From Bradyrhizobium semiaridum (GTDB lineage: Bacteria; Pseudomonadota; Alphaproteobacteria; Rhizobiales; Xanthobacteraceae): 64,000 bases of DNA. The notes under the pieces were generated by a model. That model did not search any database. It saw only the letters and a program-made list of their open reading frames with translations, and was not told the DNA's origin. Shown in pieces: positions 42,661 to 50,760 of the stretch. Every line of letters begins with the position of its first letter. Within the stretch, counting starts at the first letter, position 1. Position numbers and translations under genes: made by a program. The stretch lies in contig NZ_JAGKJJ010000020.1 in the NCBI RefSeq assembly GCF_020329505.1, forward strand, positions 62,001 through 126,000. Direction: 5' to 3'.

Positions 42661-44819
42661 TGGCTCCCTCTCTCCGAATCCCCATTGACGCGAACCTCGA
42701 CCAGTTCAAGGCCGCGATGGAGAACACCAGCACCTTGGGCAGGGCCGCCGCGCGCAAGGTCGCCAAAGAGTTTGCCACGGCGAACGCCGACATCATTAAG
42801 GATACCGCTATGTCGGCGGCGAGATTCGCAGCGCCATGGACCGCCCAGGTCGCTGTTATCGTCGGCTCGATCAAGCTGATCTCGGCCGCGATCAGTGGCG
42901 CGCGGGAACAGATGCAGCAAATGGTCGCCATCGCCGACAAGGCGCAAAACCTTGGCGTAAGCCCGGCATTCCTGCAGGGCTTCACCAATGAGGCCAAAAA
43001 GCTCAAGATCGGCGTCGATGACCTTGAGGGCGCACTGGCGCACGCCTTCGACGCGACCAAAGAGAAGTCACCGATCGACGTGAACGAATGGACGGTCGGC
43101 GAAGAAAAGATCACCGACGTTGAGAAGGCCCTGCGCGTCTACAATGAGACGTTGGCGAAAGCGGCTGGGCAGCGCCTCGAAGGTCTAGTCGAGTTCCGGA
43201 ATGCCACCGACCAGGACCAGAAGATTAAAGCTGTGCTCGCGGCCATGATCCAGCTGGACCAGATCGGGCAGCATGCCGCTAGCCTCGATCTCGGCGAAAA
43301 GATGTTCGGCAGCGCCTTTGTCGATCGTATCCGGCAGGGTAAGACCAGCGCCGAGAGCATGCTCGCAACCATCAAAGATGCCAGCGCCAACAGCGACGGT
43401 ATTTTCAGCAACGTGCTGGTGAACCGGGCGAAGGAAGTGGACGACCAGCTTAAGGTCGCCGACCAGCGGCTCCGGACCGCCCTGAAACCAGCGTGGGACG
43501 ACCTTGCCAGCGTGATCACCGAGATCAAGAGCACCTGGGCGAGCGTGGTCGACCTGATCGCGCGCGGGGTCGAACTGTCGAACCAGATCAAGATTCCGGG
43601 CTTCACCAGCAACACCGACATCGACGCCAAGCGGTCGGCGTTGGACACGGTAAACCGTCGCCTGAATGGCACGTCGGGATGGACCGAAACATACGGCATT
43701 CTCGCCAGCCGGGAGACCCTTGAAGCTCACCGTGACCGGCTCCAGAAGGAGATCGCGGCGCTCGCCCAGGGCGACCAATACGGCCCGCCGGCGCCCTCTG
43801 TCGATCGCGGCACCGGTGCTGCGCCGAAGAAAATCCAGACCGGCAGCGACCATGACCGGTTTGACGGTGCCGCCGACGCGATCGACAAGCGGACGGCCGC
43901 GCTCAAGGCGGAGGCAGAAGGCCTCGATCTCTCGACCGCAGCACGCGAGCGCAACAAGATCGCGGCGCAGCTACAGGAAGTCGCCATGCAGGCGAACAAG
44001 GCCGCTGGCCTTGGGGAAGGCGTCGTCACGGACGCCCAGCGGAAGCGGATCGAGGAAGTCACCAGCGCCTATGAGAAGGCCACCGAGGCGTTGGAGCGCA
44101 ACACGGTCGCCCAGTCGATCCGGCGCGGGCGGCAGACGGCGCTACTCGACCCCCAGGACGTGCAGATCGCCGAGCAATTGAAGGGACTGTATCCGGACGT
44201 GGCCACGGCGCTGGCGAGCACCGAGGCCGCAGCTATGCGGACCAACGAGGCCTTAAAGTCGATCGGCAACACCATGTCGAGCACATTGACCAGCGGGCTC
44301 GCTGACATCCTCGACGGCACCAAGAGCGTTTCGGACGGCTTCGCCAGCATGGCAAAGTCAATCGCGCGCTCGATCGAGGAAGCCGTGATCAAGGCCGCAG
44401 TCGTCGCGCCGCTATTGCGGTCGTTCGGACTTGGCGGCTCCGGCTCGATCATCCCCGGTTTCGCGGACGGCACCGACTTTGCACCGGGCGGCTTGGCGCT
44501 GGTCGGCGAGCGCGGTCCGGAACTGGTCAACCTGCCGCGCGGATCGAAGGTGTTTCCGAACCACGTTAGCGCCCAGATGGCACGCGACATCTCCGGCGCC
44601 ACCGGTGGCGGCGCGTCGGGTGGCCCGATGATCAGCAGCAACCAGATCACCGTCGCGCCGTCGATCGAGGTCACCGTGCAAGGCGGGGCCGGCCAATCCA
44701 GTGCCGACCATGAACGCATGGGAGCGACGATCGCCAAGTCGCTCGAAACCCGAGTCCAGCGGATGATTGGCGAAGCGATCATGAAGCAGATCAAGCCGGG
44801 AGGCATCCTGAAACGTTGA
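42660..44819 (+). CDS. Phage tail tape measure protein
   Basis: 719 residues. An Ala/Lys-rich helical start, hydrophobic helices near residues 60-80 (TAQVAVIVGSIKLISAAISGA), long coiled regions, a conserved DILDGTKSVSDGFASMAKSI segment and the family-typical ending FADGTDFAPGGLALVGERGP. It sets tail length and spans the tail tube. It is short for the family, implying a short tail. No tail-tip gene follows. Confidence 0.87.
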   Translation: MAPSLRIPIDANLDQFKAAMENTSTLGRAAARKVAKEFATANADIIKDTAMSAARFAAPWTAQVAVIVGSIKLISAAISGAREQMQQMVAIADKAQNLGVSPAFLQGFTNEAKKLKIGVDDLEGALAHAFDATKEKSPIDVNEWTVGEEKITDVEKALRVYNETLAKAAGQRLEGLVEFRNATDQDQKIKAVLAAMIQLDQIGQHAASLDLGEKMFGSAFVDRIRQGKTSAESMLATIKDASANSDGIFSNVLVNRAKEVDDQLKVADQRLRTALKPAWDDLASVITEIKSTWASVVDLIARGVELSNQIKIPGFTSNTDIDAKRSALDTVNRRLNGTSGWTETYGILASRETLEAHRDRLQKEIAALAQGDQYGPPAPSVDRGTGAAPKKIQTGSDHDRFDGAADAIDKRTAALKAEAEGLDLSTAARERNKIAAQLQEVAMQANKAAGLGEGVVTDAQRKRIEEVTSAYEKATEALERNTVAQSIRRGRQTALLDPQDVQIAEQLKGLYPDVATALASTEAAAMRTNEALKSIGNTMSSTLTSGLADILDGTKSVSDGFASMAKSIARSIEEAVIKAAVVAPLLRSFGLGGSGSIIPGFADGTDFAPGGLALVGERGPELVNLPRGSKVFPNHVSAQMARDISGATGGGASGGPMISSNQITVAPSIEVTVQGGAGQSSADHERMGATIAKSLETRVQRMIGEAIMKQIKPGGILKR

Positions 44820-44879
44820 TCGAAGTTGCCCGTAACGAGCTAGGTGCCTATCTGTTAAGCTTCAAAAGGAGGCCGGCGG

Positions 44880-45236
44880 ATGTATCTCACACACGTTCAC
44901 CAACAGGGATTCGACCAAGAGGACAAGGAGCCCAATACACACACGGAGCAGTCATTCAAATTCGGGCCGCATCCGGATAACATGCGCCGGAGCAATGACG
45001 ATTCACAGGTCGTCGTGCGTTTCGATCGGTTCGGCGCAGGCCAGAATCCTCGCAACTATGAAGTTGTGGTCAATTGGAGCGATCTGAAATCGCTACTTGA
45101 GAAGTTCGTCGAGGCTAAGCATGAGCATGCCGAACATTTGCTGAGAATTCTGAAGATGGCCCGTAGCTTGGGCGATGCCGGTTGGCATAACGGTGGGGAG
45201 CCGCCGGAGTTCTGGGAAAACCTATTGGAAACCTGA
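44880..45236 (+). CDS. Hypothetical protein of the phage-like element
   Basis: 118 residues, hydrophilic and acidic to neutral, with a perfect AGGAGG ribosome site 8 nt before the ATG. Helical C-terminal half (LKSLLEKFVEAKHEHAEHLL). No family recognised. It follows the tape measure after 60 nt and is followed by a terminator-like hairpin, so it is the last gene of the late transcript. Confidence 0.6.
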   Translation: MYLTHVHQQGFDQEDKEPNTHTEQSFKFGPHPDNMRRSNDDSQVVVRFDRFGAGQNPRNYEVVVNWSDLKSLLEKFVEAKHEHAEHLLRILKMARSLGDAGWHNGGEPPEFWENLLET

Positions 45237-45250
45237 CACTCCAGTAGAGA

Positions 45251-45285
45251 AAAGCCCCCGGGGGAGACAAAGTCCCGGAGGCTTT
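45251..45285. terminator. Strong hairpin at end of the late gene block
   Basis: AAAGCCCCCGGG (45251-45262) pairs with CCCGGAGGCTTT (45274-45285) with one mismatch around an 11-nt loop. On the minus strand the hairpin runs into TTTTCTC, so it may stop transcription from both directions. Confidence 0.6.
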
Positions 45286-45737
45286 CCCTGATGAAGACGC
45301 ATGCGGCTGAGACAGCGTCTGGTTCCAATATAGCGTCCGCGCGAAGGTTTGACGCTCTTTCTTCAAACTGTTTGCACTGGTGTAACTAGCAGGCACCGTG
45401 ATCCTCGCCTCCGGCTTGGCAGCGCTCCGCGCCGGCTTGTGCTTGATCGTCTGAGTCATCAACCAATCAATCAACTTCCTTCACAGTCACCATTCCAAGG
45501 GAAACTTTCTCCCTCCAGAGATAGACACCTAGAGCAGAGCCCTAAGCGCCTATCCCGAAGGGAGAGAAGTTCGAGGGGTTCATTCCACCGAAGGTTAATC
45601 TGGAGCGTAGCGTTCGCGATGAACAAACGCGGCGAGGTGGCATCCCGAACCCTCGCCCTAAACTCCGTTTCTCGATTGCAAGCAATCATGCGGTTATCCG
45701 ACCGAAGCCGGACGCCCAACCGTCTGCCAGATATCCA
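45286..45737. other. Gene-poor stretch of the element
   Basis: About 450 nt in which I find no convincing gene. A minus-strand frame starting MTQTIKHKPARSAAKPEAR (ATG near 45459, GAAGGAAG upstream) looks protein-like for about 35 residues, then runs through the terminator hairpin. The plus-strand frame 45349-45756 has a non-protein-like composition. It may be decayed coding DNA or an untranslated RNA region. Confidence 0.35.
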
Positions 45738-45896
45738 TCAACAGCGCGGCTGGTGAAGGGTGCCGCGAGGCATTGCCTTCATCTTTTTGGCGCGTTCGAC
45801 GATCTTGCGATCGTCCGGTCCAACCTTACCAAGGCGTCCTACGTTCTCCGCAGGGGAGCGCTTGGGCCGATACCCGTTCGCCTGCGGCTGGCTCAT
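45738..45896 (-). CDS. Candidate small basic protein (52 residues), with coupled 25-residue leader ORF
   Basis: On the minus strand, ATG 45896 opens a 52-codon frame, MSQPQANGYRPKRSPAENVG and on to VERAKKMKAMPRGTLHQ, strongly basic and protein-like with GC-rich third positions. Its ATG overlaps the TGA of a preceding 25-codon ORF (45893-45970, MKSCFPSGMQHSG...) as ATGA. A TATACT hexamer lies about 10 nt upstream of that ORF. No family recognised. It could be an early or regulatory gene of the element. Confidence 0.4.
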   Translation of the reverse strand: MSQPQANGYRPKRSPAENVGRLGKVGPDDRKIVERAKKMKAMPRGTLHQPRC

Positions 45897-46073
45897 AGCA
45901 GGCGTTCAGACCGCCTTACCGTCGCTTCGGAGCCGCTATGCTGCATCCCGGAGGGGAAGCAGGACTTCATCAAGTGACTAGTATAGCGCGCGGCGCGAAC
46001 CTTGACTGATCTTTCTGAAAATAAATCTTCAGCCAGCCAACGCATTGTTCTCGCGGCTTGAAATACATCTAAC

Positions 46074-46089
46074 TTCTAAATCACTAGAA
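46074..46089. promoter_or_regulatory. Short palindrome TTCTA-N6-TAGAA in a divergent promoter region
   Basis: TTCTA (46074-46078) and TAGAA (46085-46089) form perfect 5-bp arms in an AT-rich 200-nt region between the minus-strand small ORFs (45970 and below) and the plus-strand gene at 46173. Such a site would suit a phage regulator controlling both directions. Confidence 0.35.
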
Positions 46090-46172
46090 ATTAGACAGCA
46101 GCAGCCGCCCTTGCGGATCAGATTCCACGTGTGGCATGCGTGAGTCATTGCATCACCACCAATGGGGCTGGA

Positions 46173-46451
46173 ATGACTACTGAGACCTTTCTTCCGCGCG
46201 CTCTCTATGACTGCCACGTCGACCGCCTTGTCGCTGTCGCAGGCCAAGGCGACGTCGACCTGATCCACCTCGCCATGGGATCGCTACTCGCCGGGCGCCC
46301 AGGGTTGGCCGAACGGCTCGCCAATCTTGATCCATGCCCGGTCGCCGGCGCGATCACCAACAACGAGATCAAGATGGCGCTGGGAGAGCACGGCAACGTC
46401 TGGCCAAGCACCATCCGGCCGCATGTGTTGCTCGCCGAGCTTGGAGGATAA
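46173..46451 (+). CDS. Hypothetical small protein of the element
   Basis: 92 residues from ATG 46173 (GGGGCTGG just upstream). Helical, neutral; VDLIHLAMGSLLAGRPGLAE and AITNNEIKMALGEHGNVWPS look like genuine secondary structure. No family recognised. It is first of three small plus-strand genes ahead of a good terminator at 47174. Confidence 0.5.
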   Translation: MTTETFLPRALYDCHVDRLVAVAGQGDVDLIHLAMGSLLAGRPGLAERLANLDPCPVAGAITNNEIKMALGEHGNVWPSTIRPHVLLAELGG

Positions 46452-46622
46452 GGCAAAACGCACTGCCCAATATTTGTGCGATCAAACCTTCTGCTCGCTG
46501 TCTATTTGCAATCCGTAGCGGGTCGCGCCGCTGCGCTCCTCTGTGTTGATTGGCTGGCCGGTGTCACTCCCGGTCAGCTGTTTTTCACAGGGAGGTCCAG
46601 TCAACACATAAGGAGACGCCCA

Positions 46623-46934
46623 ATGTCTAACGATGCCGTTTCTGCGGTCCCGCGTGCCACCATCAACCCTCTCGTTCTCGAAATGGCGCGGCAAGCCAGG
46701 CTGCCGCGCACGATCACGTTCTCGGCAGCACGTCGCCGGTATGAGCGCAAAGAGGGAGAGAAAATCATCACGCTAACCCAACGCGAGAGCCAGTTCCTTG
46801 GCGCCGGGCTGGCACACTACGCGATCTGCAACAATAACACCCTTACGACATGGGGTGACATTGAAGCGGTCAACGAGTGGTGCCGTGAAGCTGGTGTTCT
46901 GGCGCATGACGAAATCGTTGTGGAGGCCGCGTGA
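46623..46934 (+). CDS. Hypothetical small protein of the element
   Basis: 103 residues. AAGGAG lies 8 nt upstream of ATG 46623. The sequence is mixed helical and basic (ARQARLPRTITFSAARRRYE, then QRESQFLGAGLAHYAICNNN). No DNA-binding motif is certain. Its stop overlaps the next start as GTGA, so the two are coupled. Confidence 0.55.
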   Translation: MSNDAVSAVPRATINPLVLEMARQARLPRTITFSAARRRYERKEGEKIITLTQRESQFLGAGLAHYAICNNNTLTTWGDIEAVNEWCREAGVLAHDEIVVEAA

Positions 46935-47137
46935 GCGATCGTGAGGGAACGGTTGGTCCAAAATATGGGCTGACAGCTGATTGGTATTTCGATGGCACCT
47001 TGGTCTATCTTGAGCATGACCAGTATGTGACCGCACCGGCGACCTTGCTTCCCGGAGGTCCCGAGCGAACCGCGCAATGGATGCTTGGCGAGCTAGCGAA
47101 CGCAATCAAACTGGGCACGGCAAAAAAGCGAGGCTGA
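46931..47137 (+). CDS. Hypothetical small protein of the element
   Basis: 68 residues from a GTG coupled to the previous gene. KYGLTADWYFDGTLVYLEHD and ERTAQWMLGELANAIKLG suggest a small alpha/beta protein. No family recognised. A rho-independent terminator follows 36 nt after the stop. Confidence 0.55.
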   Translation: MSDREGTVGPKYGLTADWYFDGTLVYLEHDQYVTAPATLLPGGPERTAQWMLGELANAIKLGTAKKRG

Positions 47138-47173
47138 TCGGGTAGGCTCGATATCGGTCCGTTGGACCAAAGA

Positions 47174-47198
47174 GGCGCGGGAAACCGCGCCTTTTTTA
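47174..47198 (+). terminator. Rho-independent terminator
   Basis: GGCGCGG, GAAA, CCGCGCC followed by TTTTTTA makes a perfect 7-bp stem with a tetraloop and U-tract. It ends the transcript of the three small genes and insulates the downstream membrane protein genes. Confidence 0.85.
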
Positions 47199-47273
47199 TT
47201 GAAACCGGACGCTCGGTGAGGTTGAATCCGATTCGTCGTAGTTGAAATAATTGCACCAACGCTCATAGCCACC

Positions 47274-48023
47274 ATGCCCAGGGCATACGAAAGCTATAGT
47301 GATCACACAACGACGCTCAACGTCGGATTCGGGGAGGCCGTCGGCGCGCTATCCGCGTTGTATGTATTGTGCATTGCTTCGTTCAACGCGGGCTACTTCA
47401 CGCGGCTAAAGGGACAATTTCTACAACTCTTTTCATTTACTGACCTGATCGGGTCAAATATCGCCATTCTGCAGTATCTAGTTGCCGTTTTTGGCTTCTA
47501 CTCGATCTTTTCAATCTACTTGGCAATCTTGCCCGGAGATGCCGCTGGTGATCTCAAACGTTGGGTTGTCGAAAAATGGAATGAGATCGATCATTGGAAG
47601 CTTCGCTATCAGATTTTGTTTTTCATTGTTACGTTTGTTGGCACCGTGGTATTCGGCGCAATGCTCGAGGAACACAGTTTTACGCTGGCACTGGCACCGG
47701 TGGCTATTGTCCAAGGGGTGTTTCTGCTCGCTCTTTGGACGGCATTTCAGGAGGGGTCCACTCGCTTGAAGAGTGTGCTCATCTGGACCACGATCACCGC
47801 AGCGAATTTCTCTTATTCTTCAGGAAGGTTTTGGGCAGCAAGTGAGATTTCAGAACCGCGTGATCAGCAGTCGCTGATTTTGGCGAATGGTTTGTGCATC
47901 GACAGGAGAATCCTTCGGACAAACTCATCCGGATACTTGCTCTACAATTTCGGAATGCACCAAACCGAATTTAGAAGCAAAGATGACGTTCGGACCGTTT
48001 TCGAGTCAAAGTCGTGCACGTGA
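47274..48023 (+). CDS. Unknown membrane protein A, candidate cargo gene
   Basis: 249 residues with about five hydrophobic segments (roughly 19-40, 60-84, 111-130, 134-156, 163-180) and a soluble C-terminal ~65 residues (GLCIDRRILRTNSSGYLLYN...). The base composition is visibly more AT-rich than the flanks. The next gene has the same layout and is probably a diverged paralogue. No family recognised. Its place beside the integrase, behind a terminator, is where prophages carry morons such as exclusion or defence genes; that role is inference. Confidence 0.65.
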   Translation: MPRAYESYSDHTTTLNVGFGEAVGALSALYVLCIASFNAGYFTRLKGQFLQLFSFTDLIGSNIAILQYLVAVFGFYSIFSIYLAILPGDAAGDLKRWVVEKWNEIDHWKLRYQILFFIVTFVGTVVFGAMLEEHSFTLALAPVAIVQGVFLLALWTAFQEGSTRLKSVLIWTTITAANFSYSSGRFWAASEISEPRDQQSLILANGLCIDRRILRTNSSGYLLYNFGMHQTEFRSKDDVRTVFESKSCT

Positions 48024-48051
48024 TAGCGCAACTTTTCATTTTGTGAGTGAA

Positions 48052-48738
48052 ATGCTGGAGTTTCTCACTAAGCACTTTATCGTCCTTTCGACGCTTGTGA
48101 TTGGCGGTGCATCCGCGGTCGCCATGTTATTTCTGGCGGCCTATCTCGCCGTCTTCGATTGGAATTTGATATGGCTAGTAGAATACACAGACATTGCGAA
48201 GCTTTTCTTGATTGGGACGGCGCTTTTGTCGTCAGCGATTGCTACAGCCTTAAACTACGCTTGGGATTTGCTGGCGTGGCTCAAGCATCAAATGAAGGTT
48301 TATAAATGGGGATTGTTCGTCGGCATAGCCTTGGTGATCGGCGCCGGTGTCTATTCGATCCACAACGACGTGAAAACAGGCAACGGATATGCCGCCTATC
48401 ACGTGTTTAGAATGCTATCCACAATAGGCGTGGTCTCGTTGCTCTACTTGTTGTTCAGAGAGGCGGAGCAACTGAAGCAACTCAATTGGCTTTCGATTTT
48501 GAACGTCGCTTCTTCAACGGTGTTCGCTCTCGGTATCTTCGGCGCGACGTATGGCTACTACGTCCGAGACGTGAGCAAGAATGTTATGCAGATAACAACC
48601 AAAAGCGAAACATTCGAAAATGCCAAGGTGATCATGTTTCTATCTCACCACCTTGCCTTTTTGGTTGAAAAACGAGTGGTCGTTATTCCTACGGCGGATT
48701 TGATAAAAGTTCTCGCTCAGGTAAATTCGGAATTATGA
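48052..48738 (+). CDS. Unknown membrane protein B, probable paralogue of A
   Basis: 228 residues from ATG 48052 (GTG 48043 is possible). About five hydrophobic segments (roughly 6-35, 46-70, 84-104, 115-132, 144-168) are followed by a soluble tail (NAKVIMFLSHHLAFLVEKRV then ADLIKVLAQ) that parallels the tail of protein A. It begins 28 nt after A and is equally AT-rich, so the two form an operon. No family recognised. It ends 13 nt from the converging integrase gene. Confidence 0.65.
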   Translation: MLEFLTKHFIVLSTLVIGGASAVAMLFLAAYLAVFDWNLIWLVEYTDIAKLFLIGTALLSSAIATALNYAWDLLAWLKHQMKVYKWGLFVGIALVIGAGVYSIHNDVKTGNGYAAYHVFRMLSTIGVVSLLYLLFREAEQLKQLNWLSILNVASSTVFALGIFGATYGYYVRDVSKNVMQITTKSETFENAKVIMFLSHHLAFLVEKRVVVIPTADLIKVLAQVNSEL

Positions 48739-48751
48739 ATCACTGCACTCA

Positions 48752-50575
48752 TTAACTCAGCTCCCGAAATGAAACCGCTTCAATCATCTCGACCCGCTGG
48801 CTCAAGATGCCCTGGGGTAGGATGCCATACTTGCCGGTCGTGGTCGCTTTGGTGTGACCCAGGAGCACGTTGAACTGCTCATCCATGTAGCCGGCCGCAC
48901 GGAAGGCATCGGCGATACCATGCCGGAAGCTGTGGAAGTTGACCTTCCGATCGACCTTCACGCCAATCGCCCGGAAGTAGTCATTGAAGAACGCGGATGG
49001 CACCCCAGAGAAGAAACCACGCGCGTCCTGCTCGATCTCCGGAAACAGTTGCGTCACGCCCTTGGCAACGATGGCCGCGTGATACTCCAGCAAGCCTAGC
49101 CTGATCAGTTCGCTATGCACCGGGACGACGCGCTGCGACCCTCGCGTCTTGGTGCTCTTGATCGTCGAACCATCCTCGTCAACCTCGCCATCCTCGGTGA
49201 TATGGAAAATCCAGACACCGTGAACCTGACGAAGGTCGGCCGTCGCCATCTGGGCGATCTCGCCCAACCTCGCGCCCGTGTAGAGGCCAATCCACGCAAT
49301 CCAATAGCGCCAGTCACGGATCGCGACGTTGCCGGGCTCATGCTCGCGATCGTCACCCATGCACGTCGAGAACAGGGGAGAGGTGAAGATCGTTTTGAGC
49401 TGATCCGCCGTGAACGGGAAGCGCTTTTTCTGACGCTTGTCGAGCACCAGATACTGCCCGGCCATGACGTCGCTCTCGATGAATTCGTTCGCCAACAGCC
49501 AAGCGGAAAAGCTGCCGACCGCCGCCAGATACTTGTTCTTTGTTTTGTCGGCGATCGTCGGCTTGCCAATCGTCGCGTTGGCCTCGATGACCTTGCGGAA
49601 GGACATGCCCTTGAAGGACGGAGAATCCGCCGCCTTGATCGGCCAGCGGGACAGTTCGTGCTTCCAATTCCTGACAGCCTTCCGCGTGATCACCGACACG
49701 TGCGCCGTCTCGCCGACATACTCGGCGAACAGCTTCACGATCTTACGGTTCTGATCCCATGTGTCTGGCCGGGCCGTGCCCAGCCGCTCAGCCTTGAACC
49801 TGTCGTAAAGCTCCATGATCGTTTCGCCGGGCGGCGCGAACTGATTGCCCATCGTCGGGTCTGGAGGCTTCACGGACGGGTCGGCAGGCACGCCAGCCCA
49901 GTTCCCAGCGTCGCGCTCGGCCGCGCGCTCCAGCGCCTCTACCTGCGCCCTCTGGAGCCGCTGACAAATCTCCCGATACTTGTCGCTGCCTTTCTCGACT
50001 AACAGCTTCTCGCGCTCGATCAGGTCGTCAGCCGCCCAATGGATCAGTGCCGTCTCGCCGGTCGCTAGGTGCTCTTTGAGCGTTGTGAGTTGGATGGCCC
50101 GCCGTTCGCGGTCCATCTTCGCGGCGCTGCGCATGACGATCACTTCGATCGCTGCGCTCAGTTGGACGATTGGGTCATCGGTCCATGGCTTTCGGCCAGC
50201 CTCGATATCTGCGGCCAACTGGTGCTGTGCAGCGTCAATCTGGGCGCCCGTGGGTAGGCTGGCGCGTCGCTGGAGATCGGCGTCCAACTCGCCCTCGTAA
50301 TGAGCCCAGACCGCCGCTTGAACGTCATTGATGCTGGGCTCGCGGCGAGCCCGCAGGATGGCAAATTCACGCCGCCATTCACTGAGCACCGGCAGGACCA
50401 AATCCCGCGCCGCCTTCGGATCACGCGTCCCGAGCGACTTCCAAAGCTCGCGACGGTAGCCCGGCTGTTTCCCTCCCTTGGACGGATAGAAGCGCTGGAG
50501 ATCGGGCGGGATGCCGATGCGCGCGTAATACATGGCACTGCCGGGACGGCGAACGACGTTGGTGGAAAGGGACAT
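48752..50575 (-). CDS. int: Tyrosine recombinase (site-specific integrase)
   Basis: 607 residues from ATG 50575 (a GTG at 50608 would add 11). The N-terminal DUF6538-like segment (VVRRPGSAMYYARIGIPPDL) and a long linker precede a SAM-like core-binding domain and the catalytic domain with Arg in YTGARLGEIAQM, H-x-x-R in FHSFRHGIADAF, His in LLGHTKATTTGKYG and the following nucleophile tyrosine. It lies at the right end, transcribed away from attR, and is the enzyme expected to have inserted the element at tRNA-Gln. Confidence 0.92.
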   Translation of the reverse strand: MSLSTNVVRRPGSAMYYARIGIPPDLQRFYPSKGGKQPGYRRELWKSLGTRDPKAARDLVLPVLSEWRREFAILRARREPSINDVQAAVWAHYEGELDADLQRRASLPTGAQIDAAQHQLAADIEAGRKPWTDDPIVQLSAAIEVIVMRSAAKMDRERRAIQLTTLKEHLATGETALIHWAADDLIEREKLLVEKGSDKYREICQRLQRAQVEALERAAERDAGNWAGVPADPSVKPPDPTMGNQFAPPGETIMELYDRFKAERLGTARPDTWDQNRKIVKLFAEYVGETAHVSVITRKAVRNWKHELSRWPIKAADSPSFKGMSFRKVIEANATIGKPTIADKTKNKYLAAVGSFSAWLLANEFIESDVMAGQYLVLDKRQKKRFPFTADQLKTIFTSPLFSTCMGDDREHEPGNVAIRDWRYWIAWIGLYTGARLGEIAQMATADLRQVHGVWIFHITEDGEVDEDGSTIKSTKTRGSQRVVPVHSELIRLGLLEYHAAIVAKGVTQLFPEIEQDARGFFSGVPSAFFNDYFRAIGVKVDRKVNFHSFRHGIADAFRAAGYMDEQFNVLLGHTKATTTGKYGILPQGILSQRVEMIEAVSFRELS

Positions 50576-50702
50576 TTCGCGGGTGCTCGTAACAAGTTTT
50601 AGTAACACCCATGACTATAGCGCTGATCCACTAAGTTGCTCGAAAATATAAACATTTGACGACAAAAGATTTTCTGGAAAGCCTTCCTGAGAATCTCCAG
50701 GG

Positions 50703-50719
50703 TCCAGGTTCCCCAGCCA
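50703..50719 (+). repeat. attR core (17-bp direct repeat)
   Basis: TCCAGGTTCCCCAGCCA, identical to 32827-32843, lies 128 nt upstream of the integrase start. The sequence around it does not form a tRNA, as expected for the duplicated half site. Confidence 0.9.
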
Positions 50720-50760
50720 GTTCATGCACCACTCGGAAGCGCCGCGTTCTCAAGGACCCG

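Larger units (their letters stand above)
32827..50719. mobile_element. Integrated phage-like element (about 17.9 kb) at tRNA-Gln
   Basis: The element is bounded by the 17-bp direct repeat TCCAGGTTCCCCAGCCA at 32827-32843 (tRNA 3' end) and 50703-50719. The tyrosine integrase lies next to the right copy. Inside are HK97-type head and packaging genes, a partial tail set, small unknown genes and two membrane proteins. No tail tube, baseplate or fibre, endolysin, holin, replication or recognisable repressor gene was found. All recognised structural frames are intact and most overlap by 1-10 nt. Confidence 0.9.

Noticed and set aside
45471..45719. Minus-strand frame of 82 codons from a TTG
   Set aside because: No ribosome site and uneven composition; kept out of the gene list although it directly follows the 52-codon candidate.
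45349..45756. Plus-strand open frame of 135 codons in the phage-like element
   Set aside because: Rich in Arg/Ser/Leu, no ribosome site, no recognisable structure and opposed by a more protein-like minus-strand ORF; probably not coding.
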